Below are positions 26,266 to 35,372 of a DNA stretch of 64,000 nt, piece after piece. Under the pieces are notes generated by a model, which was given only the letters and a program-made list of their open reading frames with translations, made no database searches and had not been told where the DNA came from. The number at the start of each line of letters is the position of its first letter. Within the stretch, counting starts at the first letter, position 1. The translations under genes were made by a program, and so were the position numbers. Source of the stretch: Pontibacter kalidii (GTDB lineage Bacteria; Bacteroidota; Bacteroidia; Cytophagales; Hymenobacteraceae); NCBI RefSeq assembly GCF_026278245.1, contig NZ_CP111079.1, forward strand, positions 124,001 through 188,000, in the 5' to 3' direction.

Positions 26266-28152
26266 ATGGAAGAAACAAGATTAATGCTGGCAGCGGCCGC
26301 CCTTAACCAAACCCCTATGAACTGGGCCGGGAACCTGCAGAACATACGCACCGCCATCTCAGAGGCGAGACAAAATAACACCCACATCCTGCTACTGCCT
26401 GAGCTTTGCATCACCGGCTATGGCTGCGAAGACATGTTCCTGAGCCCGTGGCTCTCGGAGATGGCCTTTCACCAGTTGCTGCAGGTAAAAGAATGGTGCG
26501 ATGGCCTTACGGTGGCTGTCGGGCTTCCCCTTTTCCTCGATAAGAAAGTATACAACACCGCCTGCGTCATCAGAAACAAGGAGATCCTTGGCTTTACGGC
26601 CAAGCAGTTTCTGGCAAACGATGGGGTGCATTACGAGCCGCGCTGGTTTACGCCCTGGCCCGCCAACGAGGTACAGGAGTTTGAGATGCTGGGGCAGACG
26701 TATCAAATAGGCGATATCATTTATGAGGAGCAGGGCGTAAAGTATGCCTTCGAGATTTGCGAGGATGCCTGGCGGGAGAACCGCCCGGCCGAGCGCCACA
26801 TGTCCAAAGGCGTACAGCTTATACTTAACCCGAGCGCCAGCCACTTTGCCCTGAGCAAAACCGATGTGCGCCACAGGCTGGTGGTGGATGCCTCCAAGAA
26901 GTACCAATGCGCCTACATGTACGCCAACCTGCTGGGCAACGAATCGGGGAAGATGATTTACGACGGGGAGGTGCTGATCGCGCAGAACGGCAAGCTGATC
27001 CGCCGCAACGACCTGTTGTGCTTTAAGGATGTGGACCTGGAGTGCGCCGAAGTATGCTTCTCTGACAAACCGGCAATTGCCGAGGTAATAGAGTACCTGC
27101 CACCGATCGATGAAAACAAGGAACTGATTGCTGCGCTGAGCCTGGCCCTGTTCGACTACATGCGCAAGAGCCGCAGCCGTGGCTTTGTACTTTCCCTAAG
27201 CGGCGGGGCGGATTCCTCGCTGTGTGCCGTGGCGGTGGCCGAAATGGTGCGCCGGGGAGTGGAAAGCATCGGCCTGGAGGCGTTTGTGGAGAAGGCACTG
27301 CTGTTCTCAGAAGACGATAAGGCCCGGTTCAGGCAGTTGCCGCAGGAAGAGGCTCGGAAGGCCATTACGGGCAAGCTATTAACCTGCGCCTACCAGGGCA
27401 CCATCAACTCCTCCGACGACACCTATACTTCTGCCAAAGAGCTGGCGGACTCCATTGGGGCTACATTCTATAACTGGACGATCGACGAGGAGGTGCAGGG
27501 CTATACTTCCAAGGTGGAGCATGCGCTGGGCCGCCAGCTCACCTGGCAGCAAGACGACGTGACGCTGCAGAACATACAGGCCCGGGTACGCGCCCCCGCC
27601 ATCTGGATGCTGGCCAACATAAAGTATGCGCTGCTGATGGCCACCTCTAACCGCAGCGAGGCCTCGGTAGGCTATGCCACCATGGATGGCGATACGGCCG
27701 GCAGCATTTCGCCGATCGCGGGCATCGACAAGGCCTTTATCCGGCAGTTCCTGGTGTGGGCGCAGCAGGAACTGGGTTACACCGGTCTGCAGTACGTAAA
27801 CAACCTGCAGCCTAGCGCGGAGCTGCGGCCGCAGGAGGAGGCGCAGACCGACGAGAAGGACCTGATGCCCTACGAGGTGCTGAACATGATCGAGCGCCTG
27901 GCTTTCCACGACCGTTATTCGCCGGAGGAAGTATACGACATCCTGCTGGAGCGGCAGGTGGGCGCACCGGAGTCTGTGAAGACCTGGATCACGAAGTTCT
28001 ATAGCCTCTGGAGCCGCAATCAGTGGAAGCGCGAGCGCTATGCCCCGGCCTTTCACCTCGACGATTACAACGTGGACCCACGCAGCTGGCTGCGTTTCCC
28101 GATCCTGAGCGGTGGCTTTAAAGAAGAACTGCAGCGGGTGCAGGGGAAATAA
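26266..28152 (+). CDS. nadE: Glutamine-dependent NAD+ synthetase
   Basis: NadE amidates deamido-NAD using ATP and glutamine-derived ammonia. The 628-aa protein has an N-terminal nitrilase-type glutaminase domain with Glu46 (PELCITGYG), Lys113 and Cys165 (EICEDAWR). The C-terminal synthetase domain carries the ATP PP-loop SLSGGADSSL near 310 and NRSEASVGY. It is a single gene between its own terminators. It holds eight internal AAGTAT words, among the densest genes in the window. Confidence 0.97.
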   Translation: MEETRLMLAAAALNQTPMNWAGNLQNIRTAISEARQNNTHILLLPELCITGYGCEDMFLSPWLSEMAFHQLLQVKEWCDGLTVAVGLPLFLDKKVYNTACVIRNKEILGFTAKQFLANDGVHYEPRWFTPWPANEVQEFEMLGQTYQIGDIIYEEQGVKYAFEICEDAWRENRPAERHMSKGVQLILNPSASHFALSKTDVRHRLVVDASKKYQCAYMYANLLGNESGKMIYDGEVLIAQNGKLIRRNDLLCFKDVDLECAEVCFSDKPAIAEVIEYLPPIDENKELIAALSLALFDYMRKSRSRGFVLSLSGGADSSLCAVAVAEMVRRGVESIGLEAFVEKALLFSEDDKARFRQLPQEEARKAITGKLLTCAYQGTINSSDDTYTSAKELADSIGATFYNWTIDEEVQGYTSKVEHALGRQLTWQQDDVTLQNIQARVRAPAIWMLANIKYALLMATSNRSEASVGYATMDGDTAGSISPIAGIDKAFIRQFLVWAQQELGYTGLQYVNNLQPSAELRPQEEAQTDEKDLMPYEVLNMIERLAFHDRYSPEEVYDILLERQVGAPESVKTWITKFYSLWSRNQWKRERYAPAFHLDDYNVDPRSWLRFPILSGGFKEELQRVQGK

Positions 28153-28163
28153 AGTATAAAACT

Positions 28164-28289
28164 CAAGTTGCGATTAACCCACCCCTGCCCCTCCGAGGAG
28201 GGGAATTTCGCAAAAGAGTAGGTGATTCCCCTCCTCGGAGGGGTTAGGGGTGGGTTTACACCTGCACATCATGAGTGGATCGCAACTTG
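28164..28289. repeat. Long inverted-repeat element (copy 2)
   Basis: CAAGTTGCGAT (28164-28174) and ATCGCAACTTG (28279-28289) are perfect inverted ends. Inside, CCCACCCCTGCCCCTCCGAG faces its near-perfect complement around a loop of about 20 nt, giving a stem of more than 40 bp. It starts 12 bp after the nadE stop and precedes the terminator. Confidence 0.85.
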
Positions 28290-28306
28290 GGAAATAAAGT
28301 AGGCGT

Positions 28307-28340
28307 AAAGGCGCTGCCACATCCGGCAGCGCCTTTTTGT
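28307..28340. terminator. Terminator between nadE and the SdpI gene
   Basis: AAAGGCGCTGCC pairs with GGCAGCGCCTTT around a 6-nt loop, followed by TTGTTTTT. It sits between convergent genes and probably serves nadE. Confidence 0.85.
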
Positions 28341-28342
28341 TT

Positions 28343-28672
28343 TTACCATTCTCCATACTTGCGCTTCAGGTGCTCATTTGTAAGGATGATACTGCCCATC
28401 AGGAGCAACAGCAGCAGCCCTGCCAGCACCAGCGCGCTTAACGGAAAAATCAATAGCAAGGAAAGTATAAAGCCCGCCAACATAGCGGCCAGCCCAATAC
28501 CGATTAGCACCCTGGCATAGTAGCGGTTGGCCTCCTGCCAGTTTTCCATGTCTCGCATGGAGTAGTGCGTGCGGAAGCCATAGAGCCAGTTAATCCGTTT
28601 GGGAGGCCTGGTATGTAGCAGAACCCCGATCAGCAGTACCAGCAGGCCGGGCAATAGGTGCAGAAACAGCAT
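28343..28672 (-). CDS. SdpI family membrane protein
   Basis: A 109-aa protein with three hydrophobic segments (residues about 3-20, 52-72 and 75-95). Between the first two lies INWLYGFRTHYSMRDMENWQ, which matches the SdpI signature (GxRTxxSmxNxxxW). SdpI of Bacillus gives immunity to the SdpC toxin, but most homologs have unknown roles. No toxin gene is adjacent, so immunity is not implied here. Confidence 0.85.
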   Translation of the reverse strand: MLFLHLLPGLLVLLIGVLLHTRPPKRINWLYGFRTHYSMRDMENWQEANRYYARVLIGIGLAAMLAGFILSLLLIFPLSALVLAGLLLLLLMGSIILTNEHLKRKYGEW

Positions 28673-28718
28673 CGGCTAAAGTATAAAGTGTGTGGCTATG
28701 GGGGCGCGGCATCTTCCG

Positions 28719-28749
28719 TTTTTTCGGTGGCCGATTTCTCTTAACTTTG
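28719..28749 (+). promoter_or_regulatory. Putative promoter of lgt
   Basis: TAACTTTG (28742-28749) is an exact -7 box only 6 nt before the lgt ATG. A T-rich block at 28719-28725 could serve as the -33 element. Together these predict a leaderless or nearly leaderless mRNA. Confidence 0.5.
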
Positions 28750-28755
28750 TAAGAT

Positions 28756-29607
28756 ATGAGCACCCTTATGAGTATACTAAACTATATAACCTGGGATGTT
28801 GACCCGGAGATCTTCAATATAGGGCCCCTGAGCATCCGTTGGTACGGGCTGCTGTTCGCCCTGGGCTTTATCATCGGGCAACGCATCCTTACCAAAATAT
28901 ACGTAGCCGAGGGCCGGACCGAGGGCGATGTGGACGTGATCACCATTTACATGATCATCGGTACCGTAGTAGGTGCGCGTTTGGGCCATACCCTGTTTTA
29001 CTCGCCAGAGTATTACCTGAGCAACCCGATAGAGATCCTGAAGATATGGGAAGGCGGGCTGGCGAGCCACGGAGCAACCATCGGTATCCTGCTAGCGCTG
29101 TGGCTGTTTAGTCGTAAGTATAGCTTCGATTATATGTGGGTGCTGGACCGCATCGTGATTGTGGTGGCACTGGGCGGCGCCCTCATCCGCCTAGGCAACC
29201 TGATGAACTCCGAAATATTTGGCCACCCAACCAACCTGCCGTGGGGCTTCGTTTTCTTGCAGCAGAACGAGTACTCACATGTGCCGCGCCACCCTACGCA
29301 GCTCTATGAGTCGCTGAGCGTGTTTGCGCTGTTCGTGCTGCTCTACTGGCTCTGGAAGAAGTATAAAGGTGCGCTGCCTAAGGGCTTACTGTTCGGTATC
29401 TTCGTAACGGCGCTGTTTACCTTCCGTTTCTTTGTGGAGTTCCTCAAAGAGGACCAGGTGGAGAAAGAGGCAACGATGGCCCTGAATATTGGCCAGCTTT
29501 TGAGCATCCCGCTGATTATCGCAGGCCTGTTTATACTTTTTAAAGTATGGCAGAACCCCAAACCAGCCCTGCCGGGTGGCAGGCCGAAGGAAGGCAGCAA
29601 AGTATAA
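28756..29607 (+). CDS. lgt: Prolipoprotein diacylglyceryl transferase
   Basis: Lgt attaches diacylglycerol to the lipobox Cys of prolipoproteins at the inner membrane. The 283-aa protein has about seven hydrophobic segments and the signature IRLGNLMNSEIFG, including the Asn-rich active region, plus WYGLLFALGF and HPTQLYESL near the C-terminal half. The window encodes several likely lipoprotein substrates (subtilase and others). The gene ends in AAAGTATAA, so the penultimate Val codon and stop are part of the AAGTATAA word. A second in-frame ATG at 28768 is an alternative start. Confidence 0.95.
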   Translation: MSTLMSILNYITWDVDPEIFNIGPLSIRWYGLLFALGFIIGQRILTKIYVAEGRTEGDVDVITIYMIIGTVVGARLGHTLFYSPEYYLSNPIEILKIWEGGLASHGATIGILLALWLFSRKYSFDYMWVLDRIVIVVALGGALIRLGNLMNSEIFGHPTNLPWGFVFLQQNEYSHVPRHPTQLYESLSVFALFVLLYWLWKKYKGALPKGLLFGIFVTALFTFRFFVEFLKEDQVEKEATMALNIGQLLSIPLIIAGLFILFKVWQNPKPALPGGRPKEGSKV

Positions 29608-29731
29608 GTGCCAGAACAAAAGAGTTTTCGAAAAGGGCATAAGACGTTTAAAGTATAAATCGCTCTGAGCGAAAGGGCTATTACTGCTCTATTTATACTT
29701 CAAGTGCATCCTGCCCCATACTTATAAACGG

Positions 29732-29777
29732 AAAAAAACATCCCCTTAGGCTTTATGGCAGAAGGGGATGTTTTTTT
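29732..29777. terminator. Bidirectional terminator
   Basis: A perfect 16-bp stem (AAAAAAACATCCCCTT with its complement) around a 14-nt loop, placed between the convergent lgt and beta-propeller genes. Confidence 0.85.
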
Positions 29778-29785
29778 GTGGGTGC

Positions 29786-30628
29786 CTATAACGTATAGCG
29801 GAATAAATTACCGCCTTCGCTGGTGATGATCAGCACCCCGTCGTCTTCAAAGGCCACGGCTTCTGTCTGCCCTGTGCCTTTCAGCGCCCGCTTCTCGTAC
29901 GTGCCCTCGTAAAACTTCTCTACGCTGTCAAAGTCGCTGAATACGTGCAGTTCCCCTTCGCTGAGCAGTACCACCGTTTTTTGGTCGGGGCTGATGGCGG
30001 CTCCTGTCACTTGTGCATTTAACGTATGGCTGCCGATAAGCCTGGCCCTGTAGGTGCCTTCCGCTGCGGGGAGTTGATATACTTTGGCCGTCTGGCTGCG
30101 GCCACGGTCCTTGGAGATGATGTACAGGTGGTCGTTGCTCCAGAAAAGGGCCTCGGAGTCGAAGTTGCGGTCTTTTTTAGGGGGTGGGAACTGCTTCTGA
30201 TCCTCATAGGTGAAGCGGATGGCCTGCACCTGCCGCGGCTGCTCCGGGTTTACCTTGTACACAGCCAGCTCGCGGCGCTTGTTGTCGTTGTTGCCGGTGT
30301 CGGCTATGTAGATGTTTCCCTCAGAGTCCTGCGCCAGGTCTTCCCAGTCCACGTTCGGGAGATTTAGCCCAATGGTTCCCTCCAGTTTGCCCTGATCGTT
30401 GAGCCTGTAGAGGTTGGGGCCGTTGCCGGCGTCGTTATGAGTCAGGTACTCGCCTTTGGCAAGCACCGCCAGGCCCGAACTCTCGCTTACCTCACCGGGC
30501 AACGTGGCCAGGTGCTCCAGGCCAGCAGGCACTGCAGGGGCTTTCCCCGAAAATGTATCCCGGAAAAAGTATGCTCCCAGCCCAATGATCGCCAGGAAAA
30601 TTGCCGTAATCAGAATCAGTAGCTTCAT
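29786..30628 (-). CDS. Membrane-anchored beta-propeller-like protein
   Basis: A 280-aa protein with an N-terminal hydrophobic anchor (MKLLILITAIFLAIIGLGAY) and an extracytoplasmic domain of repeated beta-strand units, for example GKLEGTIGLNLPNVDWEDLA, NIYIADTGNNDNKRRE and GNLFRYTL. The DWEDLA and ADTGNN motifs resemble SdiA-regulated or esterase-like propellers that I recognise only loosely. The activity is unknown. It is transcribed alone. Confidence 0.65.
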   Translation of the reverse strand: MKLLILITAIFLAIIGLGAYFFRDTFSGKAPAVPAGLEHLATLPGEVSESSGLAVLAKGEYLTHNDAGNGPNLYRLNDQGKLEGTIGLNLPNVDWEDLAQDSEGNIYIADTGNNDNKRRELAVYKVNPEQPRQVQAIRFTYEDQKQFPPPKKDRNFDSEALFWSNDHLYIISKDRGRSQTAKVYQLPAAEGTYRARLIGSHTLNAQVTGAAISPDQKTVVLLSEGELHVFSDFDSVEKFYEGTYEKRALKGTGQTEAVAFEDDGVLIITSEGGNLFRYTL

Positions 30629-30754
30629 GTAGTAAACCAGTAGTACAGTGCTAGTATAAACGAGAAGTGGCAGGACGCGTTAAGACAAAGAAGTATAAAA
30701 ATGACGTTATTTTGAGGGGCGATTTATACTTCCCTTCTACAACAGCTGAATCAA

Positions 30755-31153
30755 ATGGATATTACAAAGATAAAAGAGACCTGCCTGTACGTGCAGGACC
30801 TGGCGGCGAGCAAAGACTTCTACCATAACAAGCTCGGCTTTAAGGTGATCGGTGAGGTGGCGGGCAGGCACGTGTTCTTCCGGGCGGGGGCGTCGGTGCT
30901 GCTGTGTTTTAACCCCGAGGCCTCTAAAGTAAGTAAAAGCCTGCCGCCGCACTTTGGCTCGGGGCAGCTGCACCTGGCCTTTGAGGTGGAGAAGGAACAG
31001 TATGAAGTATGGAAACAGCAGGTGCAGGACCTCGGCATTGCCATAGAGCAGGAGTATGACTGGGGCGGCGGCTTCCTGTCGTTCTATTTCCGCGACCCCG
31101 ACGAGCACCTGCTGGAGGTAGTAATGGAGGGCATGTGGGAGCGGGGAGGATGA
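30755..31153 (+). CDS. VOC (glyoxalase/bleomycin resistance) family protein
   Basis: A 132-aa single-domain protein with two beta-alpha-beta-beta-beta units: TCLYVQDLAASKDFYHNKLG and, in the second half, LHLAFEVEKEQYEVWKQQVQ, ending FYFRDPDEHLLEVV with a likely metal-binding Glu. Possible roles range from glyoxalase to dioxygenase or drug binding; none can be chosen here. It is a single gene. Confidence 0.85.
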   Translation: MDITKIKETCLYVQDLAASKDFYHNKLGFKVIGEVAGRHVFFRAGASVLLCFNPEASKVSKSLPPHFGSGQLHLAFEVEKEQYEVWKQQVQDLGIAIEQEYDWGGGFLSFYFRDPDEHLLEVVMEGMWERGG

Positions 31154-31269
31154 TGCTTTGGCTGTTCATTGTTGTAACGGAGAGCTGCTGGGATCTGTTT
31201 TTTCTTTCAGATTTTTTTAGCTAATTTAGAGATTTCCGATCACCCTCTAAGCCCATAGTTCCCCCCTAA

Positions 31270-32484
31270 ATGATTGACAGCCACGATACATTACTGAAAG
31301 ACCTGGAGGCGGTAAGGCAAATCCCCGTTGTGCCTACCATGCTCAACGTAATTTGTGAGACCACAGGCATGGGGTTTGCTGCCGTGGCGCGGGTAACCCA
31401 CGACAGGTGGCTGGCCTGCAGCGTAAGGGACGACGTACAGTTTGGGTTGGAGGCCGGAGGAGAGCTAGAGATCGAGACCACCCTCTGCAACGAAATCAGA
31501 GATCACCGCAAGCCCATCGTTATTGATTGTGTTGCAGAAGACCCGCTGTACAAAGATCACCATACACCCAGGATATATGGGTTGCAAAGCTACATCTCTA
31601 TTCCCATCATACTTAAAAACGGAGCTTTCTTCGGGACACTGTGCGCGATAGATACCAAGCCGGCTAAAGTGAACAACGCTAAGGTGATCGGCATGTTTAC
31701 CATGTTTGCCGAGCTGCTGGCCTTTCACCTGCAAAGCCTGGAGTTACTGGAGCGCAGCCATACGGTAACTTCCGAGCTACACCACGAAAACAAGGCTTTA
31801 ACGCAGGAGAACTTCGACCTGGAGAGTTTTGTCTACTCCGCTTCCCACGATCTGAAATCTCCCCTATCCAATATAGAAGGCCTGCTTGATGAATTATCTG
31901 GGGCCATCGCCAGAGAGCATCTGGACAAAGAAGATGTTCGGCAGCTCATAACTGTGATGCGGCATTCTTTTAAGCGCTTTGCCGTGACGATAAGGGATCT
32001 TACAACGATAGTGGAGGTGGATAAGAACAGCGACAATGCGGATGCTGAAGATATAAACCTGCAGGAGGTAGTGGAGCATGTAAAGTATGACCTCGTTAGT
32101 TTGATCGCATCGTCCGGTGCTAAAATAGAGGTGGAGGTTGAGGAGGGGCTTGTGCTTAGCTTCTCTAAAAAGAACTTCCGAAGCATCATTTACAACCTCT
32201 TGAGCAATGCTATTAAGTACAGATCACCCGAGAGAATACCGGTAGTGCTGTTGAGGATGGCCCAGGTGGATGGAAAGGTGCAATTGTCGGTTTCGGATAA
32301 CGGCATGGGCATTCCGGTTGAAAAGCAGAACAAGGTCTTCACCATGTTCAAACGCTTTCATGACCACGTGGAAGGAAGCGGCCTCGGCTTGTACATCGTA
32401 AAAAGGATTCTCGACAACAGTAGAAAGCAGATCCGGTTTCATAGCGCCTTAGGGGAAGGTACTACCTTTACGATCACCTTCTAA
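31270..32484 (+). CDS. GAF-domain sensor histidine kinase
   Basis: A 404-aa soluble kinase. Residues about 15-165 form a GAF domain (YGLQSYISIPIILKNGAFFG). The H-box is FVYSASHDLKSPLSNIEGLL with His193. The ATPase domain has the N-box NLLSNAIKY, G1 SDNGMGIPV and G2 GSGLGLYIVKRI. No membrane segment is seen, so it senses an internal cue, as bacteriophytochrome-like kinases do. No response regulator is adjacent. Its last 11 bases overlap the convergent hydrolase gene. Confidence 0.93.
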   Translation: MIDSHDTLLKDLEAVRQIPVVPTMLNVICETTGMGFAAVARVTHDRWLACSVRDDVQFGLEAGGELEIETTLCNEIRDHRKPIVIDCVAEDPLYKDHHTPRIYGLQSYISIPIILKNGAFFGTLCAIDTKPAKVNNAKVIGMFTMFAELLAFHLQSLELLERSHTVTSELHHENKALTQENFDLESFVYSASHDLKSPLSNIEGLLDELSGAIAREHLDKEDVRQLITVMRHSFKRFAVTIRDLTTIVEVDKNSDNADAEDINLQEVVEHVKYDLVSLIASSGAKIEVEVEEGLVLSFSKKNFRSIIYNLLSNAIKYRSPERIPVVLLRMAQVDGKVQLSVSDNGMGIPVEKQNKVFTMFKRFHDHVEGSGLGLYIVKRILDNSRKQIRFHSALGEGTTFTITF

Positions 32485-33142
32485 AGCCAGCCTGTTCCAA
32501 CTCCCTGTCCACCCGCGCCAGCGTCTCCGGATGCAAAGTATGGCCGCCTTCGAACGTATAAACCTTTGGGTGGATTCCCAGCTCCTGCATCAGTCGCTGC
32601 TTGCGCTGTAGCGCTTCAGGAGTGATGAACTCGTCTTCGGTACCGTAAACTATGGCGACGGGCAAGTTCGAGAAAGCGGCTTTCCCGGTGGCAAAGTCGA
32701 TGTCTTCGGGGAAGGAGGCAGCCCAAAGTATAAGCCGGTGCACAGGCACGTTTTGCGTGGCCAGCCAGCGGCTAACCGTGGCGCCGCCCTGCGAAAAGCC
32801 CAGCACCGTGATACGCACGTTTTCAGGCAGCTGGCGCAGTTGCTCCTGCAGCAGCAGGTTCAGATAGCTGGCTTGGTCCTCTATCTCAGAGAGCCGGTCT
32901 TCCTTCGTCATCCAAGTGGCGCCCACACGGCCGGAGAACCGCTCCAGGTAAAACCGCGACAGCGCCTCCGGTGCCACCACCAGCGTCTGCCCGTTGTCCA
33001 GCACACTGAAGTGCCGCAGAAAGAAGCGGGCCAGCTGGCCGTAGCCGTGGCACACGATCCAAAGGTCTGTTATACTTTCGGAGGGCGTACCTAGGGAATA
33101 ATAGCGGGCCGTGCGCGGTACGGTAAGGCTGTGTTCGTTCAT
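32474..33142 (-). CDS. Alpha/beta hydrolase (phospholipase/carboxylesterase type)
   Basis: A 222-aa cytosolic serine hydrolase. Motifs are IVCHGYGQLARFF (oxyanion region), VLGFSQGGATVSRW with nucleophile Ser117, an acid in YGTEDEFI and His in EGGHTLHP. It belongs with the small carboxylesterase/thioesterase group; the substrate is unknown. The gene converges on the histidine kinase with an 11-bp overlap. Confidence 0.85.
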   Translation of the reverse strand: MNEHSLTVPRTARYYSLGTPSESITDLWIVCHGYGQLARFFLRHFSVLDNGQTLVVAPEALSRFYLERFSGRVGATWMTKEDRLSEIEDQASYLNLLLQEQLRQLPENVRITVLGFSQGGATVSRWLATQNVPVHRLILWAASFPEDIDFATGKAAFSNLPVAIVYGTEDEFITPEALQRKQRLMQELGIHPKVYTFEGGHTLHPETLARVDRELEQAGFRR

Positions 33143-33332
33143 GATCTAAAGATATTAATCATGAATTAAAGTTAGGCGCATGTAGGTTTATACTTCTGCT
33201 GTCTAGCTACCAGATTGCTTCCTAAGTATAAAGTATCTGCTCCTCCGGACAAGTTGGGTTAGTAACCAAACGTCATTTAAAGGCACAAACTGCAATCCCA
33301 AACTCCCAAACTCTCTACCTCCCAACCTCTCC

Positions 33333-33815
33333 CTACAGGCTTTCCGGCGTGAACTGGAAAGGCAGCAGGTCGCCAACTGATTTAAAGCGGTAGTACTTAC
33401 CGTCTGACGCCTGCAACAGCACCGGTATCGGCTCTTGTTGCCGGAACTCATACTCGGCCATTACCTGGCGGCATGCGCCGCAGGGCATGGCGGGCATAAA
33501 TTCCTGCTCGTGGCGGCGGCGTGCTGTTACGGCCAACAGCTTTATCCTGGATTTGGGGTAATGTGCACTCAGGGCAAACAAGGCGGTGCGCTCAGCGCAC
33601 AGGCCTGAGGGGTAAGCGGCGTTTTCCTGGTTGCTGCCCTTAAACAAGGAGCCATCTTCTAACAGAAGCGCAGCCCCCACCAGAAAGTTGGAGTAAGGGG
33701 CATAGGCATCGTTGGCAGCCTCCCGGGCCAAGTCCATGGCCTGCTGCTCCTGTGGCGTCAGCTCCTGCGCCTCCAGCACATCCACGCTTATTTGTACTTC
33801 CAGCTTACTTGCCAT
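33333..33815 (-). CDS. cdd: Cytidine deaminase
   Basis: Cdd deaminates cytidine and deoxycytidine in pyrimidine salvage. The 160-aa homotetrameric type has zinc ligands Cys73, Cys112 and Cys115 and the catalytic Glu75 in GLCAERTALF and PCGACRQVMAEY. The N terminus is about 20 residues longer than the Bacillus enzyme. Its downstream spacer contains a short, degenerate AAACTCTC-type array (about 33296-33332). Confidence 0.95.
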   Translation of the reverse strand: MASKLEVQISVDVLEAQELTPQEQQAMDLAREAANDAYAPYSNFLVGAALLLEDGSLFKGSNQENAAYPSGLCAERTALFALSAHYPKSRIKLLAVTARRRHEQEFMPAMPCGACRQVMAEYEFRQQEPIPVLLQASDGKYYRFKSVGDLLPFQFTPESL

Positions 33816-33943
33816 ATAGGTATGCGTAGGTTCAAAAATGAGAAAAGGGCTATAAATTTAAGTTAATATTCTGATAAAACCATACTTAATCTTTGCCTTG
33901 CACTGCGTAATTTCTATCTTATGGCCAAACCCGAAACCCTACT

Positions 33944-35293
33944 ATGAAAAAGATCCTGCTATTGGGCGCCGGCCGCTCGGCTTCATCGCTGATAAAATAT
34001 TTATTTGATAACGCCACTGCCGAGAACTGGCACATCACCATCGGCGATATAAGTATAACGCACCTGCAGCCGCTCGTAGAGCCAATAGCTTTTGCCGAAA
34101 CCATCACCTTTAACGTGCACGATGCCAAGCAACGGGCTGCGGAGGTAGGCAAGGCCGACCTGGTGATTTCGCTGCTGCCGGCCATCTTTCATATTGAGGT
34201 GGCACGGGAATGCCTTAAGCAGGAGAAGCACCTGATCACAGCCAGTTACGTGTCGCCGGACTTTCTGGCGCTGCACGCCGAGGCCCAGCAAAAGAACCTG
34301 ACGATCCTGATGGAATCCGGCCTGGACCCGGGCATCGACCACATGTCGGCCATGCGCGTGATCCGAAGTATAAAAGCGGCGGGTGGCAAGCTTACCTCTT
34401 TTAAATCCTACACAGGCGGGCTGGTAGCCCCTGAATCGGATAACAACCCGTGGAACTACAAGTTTACCTGGAACCCGCGCAACGTGGTGTTGGCGGGGCA
34501 GGGCACGGCCAAGTACATCAAAGAAGGGCAGTACAAGTATATCCCGTACCACAAGCTGTTTAAGCGCACCGATGAATTCTACGTGGAGGGCTACGGCCAT
34601 TTTGAGGGCTATGCCAACCGCGACTCCCTGAGTTACCGCGAACCCTACGGCCTGCTCGACATCCCGACCATGCTGCGGGGCACCCTGCGCCGCAAAGGCT
34701 ACTGCGAAGCCTGGGACGTATTCGTGCAGCTCGGCCTGACCGACGACAGCTACACGTTAGACGGCTCGGAGCGTATGACCTACCGCACCTTTGTGGAATC
34801 CTTTTTGCCACCTGCCGCCTCACCGGAGAAACGTATGGCCGAACGGGTAAGTTTATACTTGGGTATACCTGTGGGAGGCGAGGTGCTGCAGAAACTGGAG
34901 TGGCTGGGCCTGTTTGAGGAAACGCCTGTCGGGCTGGAAGCTGCCACGCCGGCGCAAATTCTGGAGAAGATCCTGAAGGAGAAGCTCAGCCTCGCGCCCG
35001 GCGACAAGGACATGATCGTGATGCAGCACCAGTTTGGGTATGAACTGAATGGGGAGCAACGCGAGATAACTTCCACCTTGGTAGCTCTTGGAGAAGATGA
35101 AGTGCAGACGGCCATGGCAAAAACCGTGGGGCTGCCGGTAGGTATACTAGCCAAGCTGCTGCTGCAGGGCAGGATCACCCATCGCGGCGTGGTGATCCCG
35201 ATCTACCCGGAGTTGTACGAGCCGGTGCTGGCAGAGCTGGAGGAGTATGGAATCCGCTTTGTGGAGACGGAAAGGGTGGTGGAGCGGGGGTAG
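33944..35293 (+). CDS. Saccharopine dehydrogenase-like oxidoreductase
   Basis: A 449-aa protein with an N-terminal Rossmann fold (ILLLGAGRSASSLIKYLFDN), a TASYVSPDF segment and the ESGLDPGIDHMSAMRVI motif typical of Lys9-type saccharopine reductases. The catalytic and C-terminal domains look complete. In bacteria such proteins may act in lysine catabolism or in related N-carboxyalkyl amino acid or polyamine routes. No aminoadipate pathway genes are nearby, so the exact reaction is open. It is divergent from cdd. Confidence 0.87.
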   Translation: MKKILLLGAGRSASSLIKYLFDNATAENWHITIGDISITHLQPLVEPIAFAETITFNVHDAKQRAAEVGKADLVISLLPAIFHIEVARECLKQEKHLITASYVSPDFLALHAEAQQKNLTILMESGLDPGIDHMSAMRVIRSIKAAGGKLTSFKSYTGGLVAPESDNNPWNYKFTWNPRNVVLAGQGTAKYIKEGQYKYIPYHKLFKRTDEFYVEGYGHFEGYANRDSLSYREPYGLLDIPTMLRGTLRRKGYCEAWDVFVQLGLTDDSYTLDGSERMTYRTFVESFLPPAASPEKRMAERVSLYLGIPVGGEVLQKLEWLGLFEETPVGLEAATPAQILEKILKEKLSLAPGDKDMIVMQHQFGYELNGEQREITSTLVALGEDEVQTAMAKTVGLPVGILAKLLLQGRITHRGVVIPIYPELYEPVLAELEEYGIRFVETERVVERG

Positions 35294-35372
35294 CAGCTGC
35301 ATTTAAAATCATTGCAAATCAAGAGGAAGGTGAGGGTTTATACCCTGACTGTTCTGATTTAACCTTATAAGA

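Noticed and set aside
28343..28672. SdpI gene as part of a toxin-immunity system
   Set aside because: No candidate toxin or regulator gene lies beside it; the neighbours are nadE and lgt.
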